In this document: in pieces, positions 56,147 to 64,000 of the stretch | Layout: each line of letters begins with the position of its first letter | Position numbering within the stretch: the first letter of the stretch is position 1 | Source of the DNA: Gemmobacter sp034519525 | GTDB taxonomy: Bacteria > Pseudomonadota > Alphaproteobacteria > Rhodobacterales > Rhodobacteraceae | Assembly: GCA_034519525.1 (NCBI GenBank) | Contig: JAXHOJ010000048.1 | Location: 38,937 to 102,936, forward strand | Direction: 5' to 3' | Length of the DNA: 64,000 nucleotides | The notes under the pieces: generated by a model | What the model was told of the DNA's origin: nothing | The model's database searches: none | What the model saw: only the letters and a program-made list of their open reading frames with translations | Position numbers and translations under genes: made by a program

Positions 56147-57633
56147 GCGCGTTTCGTGACCTGACGCTGGGCGCCGCCACGCCCGGTCGCACGGCCCTGA
56201 GCGCCGACTGGGTGCTGGGCCATGCCGGGGGCGGGCATTGCCTGATCCCCGATGGCGAAGTGGTGTTCGAGGCGGGGCGCATCCTGCATGTCGGGCAAAG
56301 GTTCGAGGGCGAGGTGGCCCGGCGGATCAGCCTTGGCCGCGCGCTGATCTCGCCCGGCCTGATTGACCTTGATGCCCTGTCGGACCTCGACACCACGGTG
56401 CTCAGCATCGACCATGCGCCCGGTTGGGCGAAGGGTCGGGTCTGGCCGCGTTCTTATGTCGAACGTGGGCCCTATGAGATGTATGCGCCAGAGGAACTGG
56501 CCTTCCAGAAGCGCTACGCCTTTGCGCAGCTGCTGCGAAACGGCATCACCACCGCCGCCCCCATCGCCTCGCTCTTCTACCGGGAATGGGGCGAGACGGT
56601 GGCCGAATTCACCGCGGCAGCAGAGGCTGCGGGCGAGATGGGGCTGCGGGTCTATCTGTCGCCCGCCTACCGCGCGGGTGGCATGGTGCTGGATGGGCCG
56701 GGCCAGATGGTGCCGGTGTTCGACGAGCCGCGCGGCATGGCCGGGCTAGAGGATGCCATCGCCTTCATCACCGCGCAGGAAGGCCGCTTTGGCGGGCTGG
56801 TGCGTGGTATGCTGGCCCCCGACAGGGTGGAAACCTGCACCGCGCCTCTGCTGCGCCGCACTCTGGATGCGGCGCGCGATCTGGATTGCCGTGTGCGCCT
56901 GCATATGGCGCAGGGCGCGATGGAGGTGCAGACAGTTCGGGCATTGCACGGCACCACCGCACCGGACTGGCTGGCGCGGGAAGGGCTGCTGAGCGACCGC
57001 ATTCTTGCGCCACATGCCACCCATGCGACCGAAACTGATCTGGGCCATTACGCGGCGCATGGGGTCAGCGTGGTGCATTGCCCGCTGGTCGCGGCGCGGG
57101 GCGGGTCAATCCTGCGGTCGTTTGGCCACTTGCGGGCGCAGGGCATCAATATCGCCATGGGCACCGATACCGCGCCCGCCGATATGCTGCTGAACCTGCT
57201 GACCGGGTTGATGACGGCCCGGATTGCCGATGCCGAGGCGCCACATCAGCGCAGCGCCGATTTCTGGGATGCCGCCACGCTGGGCGGCGCCCGCGCGCTG
57301 GGGCGGGACGATATCGGCTGCCTGAAGCCCGGGGCCCGCGCCGATATCGCGGTGTTCCGGCTGGATGACGTGGTGATGACCCCGGCCATCGACCCGATCA
57401 CCACACTGGTGACCGGCGGCTCTGGCAGGGTTACGCAAGCCACCTTTGTCGACGGTCGGCTGTCGATGTGCGAAGGCCGTGTGGCCGGGATCGACCTTGC
57501 CACGGCCCAGCCCCGCGCGCAGGCGCAGTTTGACGGGCTGCTGGCAAAATACCCCGAACGCAGCTGGCAGCATCGCCCGGTGGCTGAACTGTTCCCCCCA
57601 AGCTATCCCATCCGACAGGAGGTGACCCCATGA
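56143..57633 (+). CDS. Amidohydrolase (AtzA/TrzA-like) lacking the usual HxH
   Basis: 496 aa. Overall amidohydrolase build: LGRALISPGLIDLDALSDLDTTVL where family members have a His-x-His, then VRLHMAQGAMEV (His), APHATHATETDL (His), and INIAMGTDTAPADMLLNLL (Asp). The first metal motif is replaced by DLD, with no His near it, so metal binding or activity may be altered; alternatively it is a mononuclear variant. GARALGRDDIGCLKPGARADI is the usual C-terminal composite domain. ATGA overlap with the upstream hydrolase. Confidence 0.85.
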   Translation: MSAFRDLTLGAATPGRTALSADWVLGHAGGGHCLIPDGEVVFEAGRILHVGQRFEGEVARRISLGRALISPGLIDLDALSDLDTTVLSIDHAPGWAKGRVWPRSYVERGPYEMYAPEELAFQKRYAFAQLLRNGITTAAPIASLFYREWGETVAEFTAAAEAAGEMGLRVYLSPAYRAGGMVLDGPGQMVPVFDEPRGMAGLEDAIAFITAQEGRFGGLVRGMLAPDRVETCTAPLLRRTLDAARDLDCRVRLHMAQGAMEVQTVRALHGTTAPDWLAREGLLSDRILAPHATHATETDLGHYAAHGVSVVHCPLVAARGGSILRSFGHLRAQGINIAMGTDTAPADMLLNLLTGLMTARIADAEAPHQRSADFWDAATLGGARALGRDDIGCLKPGARADIAVFRLDDVVMTPAIDPITTLVTGGSGRVTQATFVDGRLSMCEGRVAGIDLATAQPRAQAQFDGLLAKYPERSWQHRPVAELFPPSYPIRQEVTP

Positions 57634-58617
57634 CCGGCACGCCCATGCTTGATGTCCGCGCGTTGCGGGTGGAATTTCCGGGTCGCCATGGCACGGTGAC
57701 GGCACTCGCCGATGTCAGCCTGGACGATCAGCCCCGGCGAGATTCTCGGCGTGGTGGGCGAATCCGGCGCCGGCAAATCCATGACCGGCCTTGCCGTGCA
57801 GGGCCTGCTGGAGCCACCGGGCCATGTGGCGGGCGGTGAGGTCTGGCTGAATGGCCGCCGCATCGACACGCTGTCGGACCGCGAGATGCAGAAGGTGCGG
57901 GGCCGCGAGATCGGCGCGATTTTCCAGGACCCGCTCACCTCGCTCAACCCGCTGTTCTCGGTGGGAAAACAGCTGATCGAGACGATCCGCCTGCATCTGC
58001 CGCTGTCCCGGGCCGAGGCGCGGCAGCGCGCCATCGCCCTGCTGACCGAGGTGGGTATTCCCGGCCCCGCTGAACGGGTTGACCACTTCCCGCACCAGTT
58101 TTCCGGCGGGATGCGGCAGCGTGTGGTGATCGCCCTTGCGCTGGCGGCGCGGCCAAAGCTGATCATCGCGGATGAGCCGACAACGGCGCTGGATGTGTCG
58201 ATCCAGGCGCAGATCACCACGCTGCTGCGCCGGCTGTGCAAGGAAAACGGCACGGCGGTGATGCTGGTCACGCATGACATGGGGGTGATTGCTGAAACGG
58301 CGGATCGGGTCGCGGTGATGTATGCCGGACGGCTGGTGGAGATCGGCCCGGTGGCAGAGGTCATCGCCCGCCCCAGCCATCCCTATACGCGCGGTCTGAT
58401 GGGGTCGATCCCCACGCTGGGCGCGCGGGTGCCCCGGTTGCAACAGATCGACGGCTCGATGCCGCGTCTGGATGCCATCCCGCAGGGCTGCGCCTTCAAC
58501 CCGCGCTGCCCGCATGTGATGCCGCGCTGCCGGGCCGAACGGCCCGAACTGCGCGCCAGCGGATCGGGCCACAGCGCCTGCTGGCTCAACACCCTCGCAC
58601 AGGAGAGCGCCGCATGA
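57630..58617 (+). CDS. ABC transporter ATP-binding protein (DppD type), one frameshift
   Basis: Expected 328 aa. MTGTPMLDVRALRVEFPG and ALADVSL are in the first frame; one extra G near 57722 moves to TISPGEILGVVGESGAGKSMTG (Walker A). Q-loop IFQDPLTSLNPLF, signature FSGGMRQRV, Walker B LIIADEPTTALD, and the C-terminal oligopeptide-type Cys cluster CAFNPRCPHVMPRCRAE. Start overlaps the preceding stop by four bases. Confidence 0.9.
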
Positions 58618-59624
58618 CCTCCCCCGCCCTGACCGTCACCCATCTGACGCGGCTGTTCAACGTCTCCGCCCCCTGGCTGAACCGCGTGATCGAACGCAGA
58701 CCCAAGGCCTTTCTGCGCGCCGTGGATGATATCAGCTTCACAGTGCCCGCCGGGGGCTGCCTGAGCCTTGTCGGCGAAAGCGGCTGTGGCAAATCCACCG
58801 TGGCGCGGCTGGTGACCGGGCTTTACGAGCCCAGCTCTGGCCAGATGCGCTTTGCCAATGGCAAGAACGGCAAGCCTTTGGCGGCGCAGATGATCTTTCA
58901 GGATCCCTATGCCAGCCTCAATCCGCGTTGGCGCGTGTTCGACATCATCGCCGAACCGCTGCGCGAGCTGAAACTGCGCGATACCGAGGCAGAGATCGCC
59001 GCACGGGTGGGCGAGCTGCTGACCACGGTGGGCCTTGCGCCGCGCGACGGGCGCAAGTTCCCGCATGAGTTTTCCGGTGGGCAGCGGCAGCGGATCTCGA
59101 TTGCGCGTGCGCTGGCGACGGAACCGGAATTTCTGGTCTGTGACGAACCGACCTCGGCGCTGGATGTGTCGGTGCAGGCGCAGATCCTCAATCTGATGCG
59201 GCGCCTGCAGGATGAAATGGGGCTGACCTATCTGTTCATCAGCCATGACATGAGCGTGGTGCGCCACATGTCAGACCAGATCGCCGTGATGTATCTGGGG
59301 CGGATCGTGGAGCAGGCCGCGACCGAAGTGCTGTTTGCCGGGCCGAAACACCCCTATACGCAGCTGCTGCTTGACACGATCCCGAACGTGGCCGATCCGC
59401 GCCGCGACCGGGTGCCGCAATCGGGCGAGGTGCCCAGTCCGATGGCCCCGCCTTCGGGCTGCACCTTCCATCCGCGCTGCCCGCAGGCCGATGCGCGCTG
59501 TTCGGCAGAGCGGCCGGAAATGCAGGCCTATAGCGACGGCAGCCGTGTCGCCTGCCATCGCGTGGCAGAAGCCATGGCCGCGCTGGCGGTGCCTTCGGTC
59601 GGGGATCATCGCCTTTCGGCCTGA
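58614..59624 (+). CDS. ABC transporter ATP-binding protein (DppF type)
   Basis: 336 aa. Walker A GESGCGKSTVARLV, Q-loop MIFQDPYASLNPRW, signature FSGGQRQRISIARAL, Walker B FLVCDEPTSALDVSVQAQ, and C-terminal CTFHPRCPQADARC Cys cluster. It overlaps the DppD-type gene by four bases and is followed by a terminator, ending the operon. Confidence 0.92.
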   Translation: MTSPALTVTHLTRLFNVSAPWLNRVIERRPKAFLRAVDDISFTVPAGGCLSLVGESGCGKSTVARLVTGLYEPSSGQMRFANGKNGKPLAAQMIFQDPYASLNPRWRVFDIIAEPLRELKLRDTEAEIAARVGELLTTVGLAPRDGRKFPHEFSGGQRQRISIARALATEPEFLVCDEPTSALDVSVQAQILNLMRRLQDEMGLTYLFISHDMSVVRHMSDQIAVMYLGRIVEQAATEVLFAGPKHPYTQLLLDTIPNVADPRRDRVPQSGEVPSPMAPPSGCTFHPRCPQADARCSAERPEMQAYSDGSRVACHRVAEAMAALAVPSVGDHRLSA

Positions 59625-59643
59625 CCGGGGGCCGTGACAGCAG

Positions 59644-59674
59644 GGGCCGCGCCGGAAAATCGGCGCGGCCCTTT
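59644..59674 (+). terminator. Terminator of the ABC/amidohydrolase operon
   Basis: GGGCCGCGCCG and CGGCGCGGCCC, 11-bp stem, 6-base loop, then TTT. Confidence 0.75.
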
Positions 59675-59715
59675 GCCGTTTCATCAGCCCCGGTTCAGAA
59701 CAATACGGCAGCACA

Positions 59716-59747
59716 GAAAAAGACCGCGCCGATGGTCTGGCGCGGTC
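59716..59747 (-). terminator. Terminator of the racemase operon
   Basis: On the minus strand GACCGCGCC pairs with GGCGCGGTC (9 bp, 8-base loop), followed by TTTTTCTG. It lies downstream of the racemase stop. Confidence 0.8.
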
Positions 59748-59779
59748 AGGTGTCCCGGGAGGGGTCGCAGGGAAGGGAG

Positions 59780-60505
59780 TCAGGCAGACTGCGCCAGAGC
59801 GCAGACAGCCTTGGCGCGCGGATAATCGTAGGCACCGATCTTCGAGGTGGCAAAGCCGCCGCCCACCAGACCTTCTGCCAGTTTCACGGCGGCGCTCACG
59901 CCATCAATCACCGGCATCCCGGTGCGCCGTTGCAGCCGGTCGCAGAGATCCGACATGCCGGCACAGCCCAGCACCACCGCTTCGGCGCCATCCACATCGC
60001 GCGCGGCCTCGATTTCCCGCACCAGCCGTGCCTCGGCGGTGGCGGGATCCTGCTCCAGCGCCAGAACCGGCATGTCGACCGCCCGCACGGCGCGGCAGCG
60101 ATGGCCCGCACCATAGGCTTCGACCAGATCCTCGATGATCGGCACCGAGCGGGGCAGGGTGGTCACGATGGAAAAGCGCGTGGCGATGGTGGTCGCCACC
60201 TGCAGCGCGGCCTGACAGATGCCGATCACCGGCCCCGCCGCGATTTCGCGCGCCGCCGCCAGACCCGGATCGTCGAAACAGGCGATGACATAGGCATCCA
60301 CGCCACGCGCCTCGCCGGCGCGGATCAGGTCGAGCATCGCGGGCACCGCCAGCGCCTCGTCGGCATGGCCTTCGATGCTGCTGGGGGTGCCGCTGGGGTT
60401 CACCGCCTCGATCTCGGTGCCGGGAAAGGCGCAGCGCAGCGCGCTTTCACTGATCTGGGCGGTCATCGAGGCGGTGGAATTCGGGTTGATCACCAGAATT
60501 TTCAT
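59780..60505 (-). CDS. Aspartate/glutamate/hydantoin racemase-family protein
   Basis: 241 aa. MKILVINPNSTASMTAQI start typical of hydantoin racemase (HyuE-like), catalytic Cys pair in VIACFDDPGLAAAREI and VLGCAGMSDLCDRL, and VIDGVSAAVKLAEGLV. Members racemise hydantoins or act on allantoin-like and related compounds. With two amidohydrolases nearby it suggests breakdown of a chiral cyclic amide. It starts three bases after the flavin reductase stop. Confidence 0.88.
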   Translation of the reverse strand: MKILVINPNSTASMTAQISESALRCAFPGTEIEAVNPSGTPSSIEGHADEALAVPAMLDLIRAGEARGVDAYVIACFDDPGLAAAREIAAGPVIGICQAALQVATTIATRFSIVTTLPRSVPIIEDLVEAYGAGHRCRAVRAVDMPVLALEQDPATAEARLVREIEAARDVDGAEAVVLGCAGMSDLCDRLQRRTGMPVIDGVSAAVKLAEGLVGGGFATSKIGAYDYPRAKAVCALAQSA

Positions 60506-60508
60506 GGC

Positions 60509-61144
60509 TCAGGCCCTCACTTTCAGGCCGTCCAGCACCGAGGTGAGGCTGGGCGAGGGCATTTCGAACTGCCGATCCGAGGTGATGTAATTGTCGGCAT
60601 GAAGCCGGGCGATGGGCTGGTAACGATCCGGGTCGACATAGCGGCCTTCGGCATCCAGACAGTCGCGGCGCACATGCATATGCACCACTTCGCCCAGCAC
60701 GATCACGCGGCGCTCATAGTCGATCAGGCGCTCTACCCGGCACTCCATGGCGCAGGGGCTTTCCACAACACGCCGCGCCGCCACCTGTTCGCAGGGCGCG
60801 GCGGTCAGGCCGGACAACGCGATTTCATCCACATCCGGGGCCACGCCCAGCCCGCAGACCAGCATGGCATCGGCAATCGCCATATCCACCATGTTCACCA
60901 CGAATTCGCGGTTGCGGCGGATATTGCGCACAGTATCCTTTTCCTGCCCGTCGGGTTTGGTCTGTATGCCCAGGATCACGATGGCAGGATCATGCGAGAA
61001 CACATTGAAAAAGCTCATCGGGGCTGCGTTGTCCTGCCCGCCTTCCGACAGGGTGGAGACGAGCGCGATCGGCCTGGGGCCGATGAAATTGGTCAGCAGG
61101 CGGTAGCGGTCCTGCGCCGCGATCCGGGTGAAATCAAAATCCAT
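60509..61144 (-). CDS. Flavin reductase-family FMN-binding protein
   Basis: 211 aa split-barrel flavoprotein: YRLLTNFIGPRPIALVSTLSE, NAAPMSFFNVFSHDPAIVILGI, KDTVRNIRRNREFVVNMVD, and LGEVVHMHVRRDCLD. It resembles the flavoprotein oxygenase/DIM6-NTAB family. No monooxygenase partner is nearby, so it may be an oxidoreductase in its own right. First gene of the minus-strand pair, divergent from gntR. Confidence 0.88.
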   Translation of the reverse strand: MDFDFTRIAAQDRYRLLTNFIGPRPIALVSTLSEGGQDNAAPMSFFNVFSHDPAIVILGIQTKPDGQEKDTVRNIRRNREFVVNMVDMAIADAMLVCGLGVAPDVDEIALSGLTAAPCEQVAARRVVESPCAMECRVERLIDYERRVIVLGEVVHMHVRRDCLDAEGRYVDPDRYQPIARLHADNYITSDRQFEMPSPSLTSVLDGLKVRA

Positions 61145-61230
61145 CGGCGTTCCTGTCGGCTGTGGCCTGTCGGCTGTTGCGGCGTGCGGAATGGGCTGCG
61201 ATCCGCCCGGATTTCCCGGTTGCTCTGTTG

Positions 61231-61255
61231 GACAATATTGTCTACATTTTTGTAG
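61231..61255. promoter_or_regulatory. Candidate GntR operator region, gntR/flavin reductase
   Basis: Perfect palindrome GACAATATTGTC (61231-61242) overlapping an inverted repeat CTACA-TTTT-TGTAG (61242-61255), in the AT-rich divergent region. It shares TTGTC/GACAA half-sites with 51261-51281. Confidence 0.55.
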
Positions 61256-61329
61256 TCAACATCTACATGGCCCGCAGATTGACTTTTTGAGGTGGGCAGC
61301 AAGAATGCAGGTGAAACCAAGGAGCCTCT

Positions 61330-62016
61330 ATGTATCACAGCAAAGAAACCGTGACCGGCCCGACGGCCGAGATCTGCGAGCGTATCTGGCTGTCGATCGC
61401 AGAGAAGCGGCTCAGGCCCGGTGCACGGCTGAAGGAAGAACAACTGGCCGAGATTTTCGATGTCAGCCGCGCGCGGGTGCGGCAGGCGCTGTCGGTGCTG
61501 GAAAGTGACGGGCTGGTAACCATCGTGCCGAACCGCGGGGCCTTTGTATCCGAGCCGGGCGTGGACGAGGCGCGCGACGTGTTCCATGTGCGCAAGCAGA
61601 TCGAGGCGCGGGTGCTGGAGCGGCTGATCGACCGCATCTCGGAGGAGGAGATTGCCCAGCTGGATGCCCATGTGGTTGAGGAGCGCGAGGCCGATCAGCG
61701 CGGCGACACGTCAGCCATCATCCGGCTGTCGGGCGGCTTTCACCTGCGACTGGCGGAGCTTGCCGGATCGGGTTTCCTGTTCGGCATCCTGCGCGACCTG
61801 ATCTCGCGCAGTTCGCTGATCACGGCGATGTATCGCGCGCGGCATCTGCACAATTGCGGCCCGGATGAACATGCAAGCCTGATCGAGCGTATCCGCGCCC
61901 GCGACAAGGCCGGGGCGCTGCGGATCATGCAGGAGCATCTGCAGCATGTCGAAAACGAGCTGAACCTGACCGAGGAAGTGCCAACGATCCGCGACCTGCG
62001 GCAGGCACTGGTCTGA
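61330..62016 (+). CDS. GntR-family (FCD) regulator
   Basis: 228 aa: HTH KEEQLAEIFDVSRARVRQALSVLE (about 36-60, split by wing GLVTIVPNRGAFVSEP), FCD domain with HLRLAELAGSGFL and HLHNCGPDEHASLIERI (His metal ligands). AAGGAG lies upstream of the ATG. Divergent from the flavin reductase-racemase pair; probably controls that pair and the ABC/amidohydrolase operon through shared operators. Confidence 0.92.
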   Translation: MYHSKETVTGPTAEICERIWLSIAEKRLRPGARLKEEQLAEIFDVSRARVRQALSVLESDGLVTIVPNRGAFVSEPGVDEARDVFHVRKQIEARVLERLIDRISEEEIAQLDAHVVEEREADQRGDTSAIIRLSGGFHLRLAELAGSGFLFGILRDLISRSSLITAMYRARHLHNCGPDEHASLIERIRARDKAGALRIMQEHLQHVENELNLTEEVPTIRDLRQALV

Positions 62017-62963
62017 CCCCCGGGCGGGCCTGGGGCAAACGAAGGCCGCCTCGGCCCTGTCTGGCTGAGGTCACACCAGCCTTCACATCGCGGTTCGCCA
62101 CCGCGACTTCAAGACCCATAGTTCGTAAGGGTCAAGCTGGATGTTTTCAGGGATTTCTGATCCAGATCACCCCAACCAGCACAGAATCCGCCACCCGCAG
62201 CGTGGTCTGCAAGCTGATGGACTGCGATACGTCAAGGATGTCGACTCCAATGGTCTGCCATCTTCCTGAGCCTGCCTTTTCAAACGCTTGCCCCTCGGGG
62301 CGGTGCAAGCGAGGGCAGGAGGGGCTTTCCGCGCCTTGCTGCGGGCCAGGCTATGTCAGACGGCGATGGCTGACGGATGGTGCAAGGCGATTCCCTCGAC
62401 TGCGAAAAACTGCATCGCGGCGGGGCCGCGGCAAGGGCCATGGCTATGCCTTCAGCCAGCCGCGCGGCGCAGGGCACCTTGACGATCAACGGCACCGCGC
62501 CGCCTACGTGCCGTCTCTGCTGATAATGCAGGATCTGTACTTTTGCACAATCCAGCTGAACGGCAGGATGCGCAGCTCGACCGTCCCGGCGCTCCTTTCC
62601 CAATCCCGGTTGCGATAGCCGCAGTCAGACCTGGCGCAGTATGGGTAATACCTGCAACGCCAGTTGATTCTCACACAGGACTGATGATCCAGCGCGGCTG
62701 ACATGCCTGGCCCGGATGAGAATGTACCCCCCTCGCCAACACTTATGCCGCTAATGATAGTTATGTAATTATATCTGTACCCGTATCCGCGGGCAAGACT
62801 TTGCCATCTGAGCAGAATGACCCGTTATCGTCATGTTCGTCTCCACCAGATGGCGCCACCTTGCCAGACGGCGCAGGAAACTGACACAGGCCGCCATGGA
62901 CCGGCAGCCGCAGATACCGCCCTGCACCGATCACAGGTGCGGGCGGAGCGTGGCAGCACCTGT
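62017..62963. other. About 950 bp without a supported gene
   Basis: Neither strand shows a frame with family resemblance or a good ribosome site. It contains a half-FNR-like CTGATCCAGATCA at about 62157 and an AT-rich patch at 62745-62780. Possibly decayed DNA. Confidence 0.45.
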
Positions 62964-63816
62964 TCAGGCGGCAAGCGCCAGGGATGGACGTCCCAGCAGA
63001 TAGCCTTGGCCGTTCTCGACCGACAGCGACATCAGCAGGGCACGTTCGGCGTCGGTCTCGATTCCCTCGGCCACCAGTGTTGCCCCCAGACCCCGCGCCA
63101 GCGATACCAGCGACACCACCAGCACCTGATTGCAGTGCAGGTTGGGCAGATCGTGGATGAAAGCGTTGTCGATCTTGATGATGTCGGGCGAAAGTTCCAG
63201 CACATGCCGGAAATTGGCAAAGCCCGCCCCCATGTCGTCGATGGCCAGCCGCAAGCCTTGCCTCGCGCAACGGCGCCAGCGCGTCCCGCAGGTCGGCATA
63301 ATCGGTCACGGGGGTATGTTCGGTCAGCTCCAGCACGATCCGGTTTGCCTGGGGTGCCAGCATGCTGGCCAGCCGAGGATTGAGGATGGTCACGGGCGAA
63401 ACATTCAGCGCCAGATAAGCCGACGGCGGCAGGCGCCCGATCAGCTCCAGTGCGGCCGAGATCAACGCCAGTTCCAGCTCCACCGTCAGACCAAAGCGGC
63501 GCGCGACATTCAGCCAGAACGGCACCGGATGCACCGTGGCGCCAAAGCGCGCCAATGCCTCGTAGCCCAGCACCACCCCGTCGCTCAGCCGGGTGATCGG
63601 CTGCAGCGCGATCTTGAAGAAGCGGCCAGCCGGGGGTGTTGCAGCCATCAGATTGGCATGAAGGATCTGCCCCACATGGCTGCGGCACATCATCATGCGG
63701 CGGCGATTGCAGGCCGTGGGATGCGGTTGGCCAACCATCAGCGGGCACTGCGGGTTGCAGCCATTGGCTTCGGCGATGCTGCCTTCGGGCCTGGGGAGGC
63801 GCAATGTCATGGTCAT
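62964..63816 (-). CDS. EAL-domain cyclic-di-GMP phosphodiesterase (one frameshift)
   Basis: Expected about 284 aa. EAL motifs in order: FKIALQPITRLSDGVVLGYEALARF, LALNVSP, IVLELTEHTPV, and after a one-base insertion near 63255, LAIDDMGAGFANFRHVLELSPDIIKID, LVAEGIET and GQGYLLGRPS. Catalytic Glu, Asn, the DD pair, Lys and Glu are kept. The N-terminal 45 residues hold several Cys (NGCNPQCPLM, ACNRRRMMMCRSH), perhaps a small metal- or redox-sensing segment. ATG at 63816 with GGAGAG upstream. Hydrolyses c-di-GMP if the frame is whole. Confidence 0.82.
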
Positions 63817-63842
63817 GGGTCTCTCCAAGGCCGGGGGCGCCT

Positions 63843-64000
63843 TCAGTGGAACAAGTGGCGGCGGCTTCTGTGCCGCACGGCGAACAGCGAAATCGCAGGG
63901 GCGCGTTCAGCCTCGGCCCGGCGGATGCTGAAGAGCCGGGTGAAAAAGACCTCGGCGGCCGGAACGGTGCTTGCGATGGTCTGCGGGGTCAGGGGAAAGG
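63843..64000 (-). CDS. Unrecognised protein, C-terminal part
   Basis: Frame open to the right window edge, ending at 63843 with 51 residues visible (PLTPQTIASTVPAAEVFFTR, then LFSIRRAEAERAPAIS and a basic tail ending RRHLFH). Co-oriented with and 26 bp upstream of the EAL gene. I do not recognise the family. Confidence 0.4.
   Translation of the reverse strand, partial: FPLTPQTIASTVPAAEVFFTRLFSIRRAEAERAPAISLFAVRHRSRRHLFH

Noticed and set aside
62202..62618. 138-residue plus-strand frame in the 62-63 kb gap
   Set aside because: No ribosome site, no domain and biased composition; an equally long antisense frame exists.

Overview
The window is GC-rich bacterial DNA. Gene content and order (gbpR-chvE-ggu, tmm-tdm-dmm, tauR/tauKLM-XY-xsc-tauZ-pta, hupSL, FMN-riboswitch ribH2) fit an alphaproteobacterium of the Rhodobacterales (Rhodobacter/Paracoccus/roseobacter type). 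No rRNA, tRNA, CRISPR array or replication gene was seen, so chromosome versus plasmid cannot be decided. The content is dominated by accessory metabolism: transport and breakdown of small nitrogen and sulfur compounds.

Layout. 1-2852: sugar-responsive gguA-chvE with divergent gbpR. 2853-12416 (minus): methylated-amine module. Tmm oxidises trimethylamine to TMAO, Tdm splits TMAO to dimethylamine and formaldehyde, a permease follows, and DmmDABC oxidises dimethylamine. A leaderless binding protein is divergent from it. 13860-15414: GntR regulator and riboswitch-controlled ribH2. 15419-17805: 5-oxoprolinase pxpABC. 18101-25192: SulP transporter, FNR-type box, cytochrome bd (cydABX), DsrE-like protein, sulfide:quinone oxidoreductase-like flavoprotein and DUF5368, a coherent sulfide/low-oxygen island. 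25356-25896: parDE. 26225-28070: ArsR with SRPBCC genes. 28355-31207: multidomain GH9 cellulase. 31517-35859: uptake hydrogenase hupSLEC. 36111-40370: a scarred region (deleted GMC oxidoreductase with a fold-back inversion, GntR gene cut by an IS481 element, decayed aldehyde dehydrogenase, TSUP remnant). 40259-51127: complete taurine regulon. 51261-62016: ABC importer, two amidohydrolases, Asp/Glu/hydantoin-type racemase, flavin reductase and FCD-GntR regulator, a cluster whose substrate I cannot name and the best candidate here for an undescribed pathway. 62964-64000: EAL protein and a gene end.

Cooperation. Amine and taurine modules both release nitrogen from small osmolyte-like molecules. 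Tmm, DmmB and TauY are flavoproteins, which makes the nearby FMN-controlled lumazine synthase notable. Sulfite from Xsc is handled by TauZ; a second exporter (TSUP) is a wreck. Hydrogenase and sulfide oxidoreductase would feed electrons to quinone, with cytochrome bd as oxidase.

Caution. At least a dozen otherwise well-conserved genes carry single-base indels (dmmD, cydB, the DsrE gene, sqr, SRPBCC genes, hupL, gntR, xsc, tauM, tauX, an ABC ATPase, the EAL gene), many beside short homopolymers. Uncorrected sequencing error is the simplest explanation for most; the 36-40 kb region also shows true rearrangement. Such genes are given as one feature with the break described.
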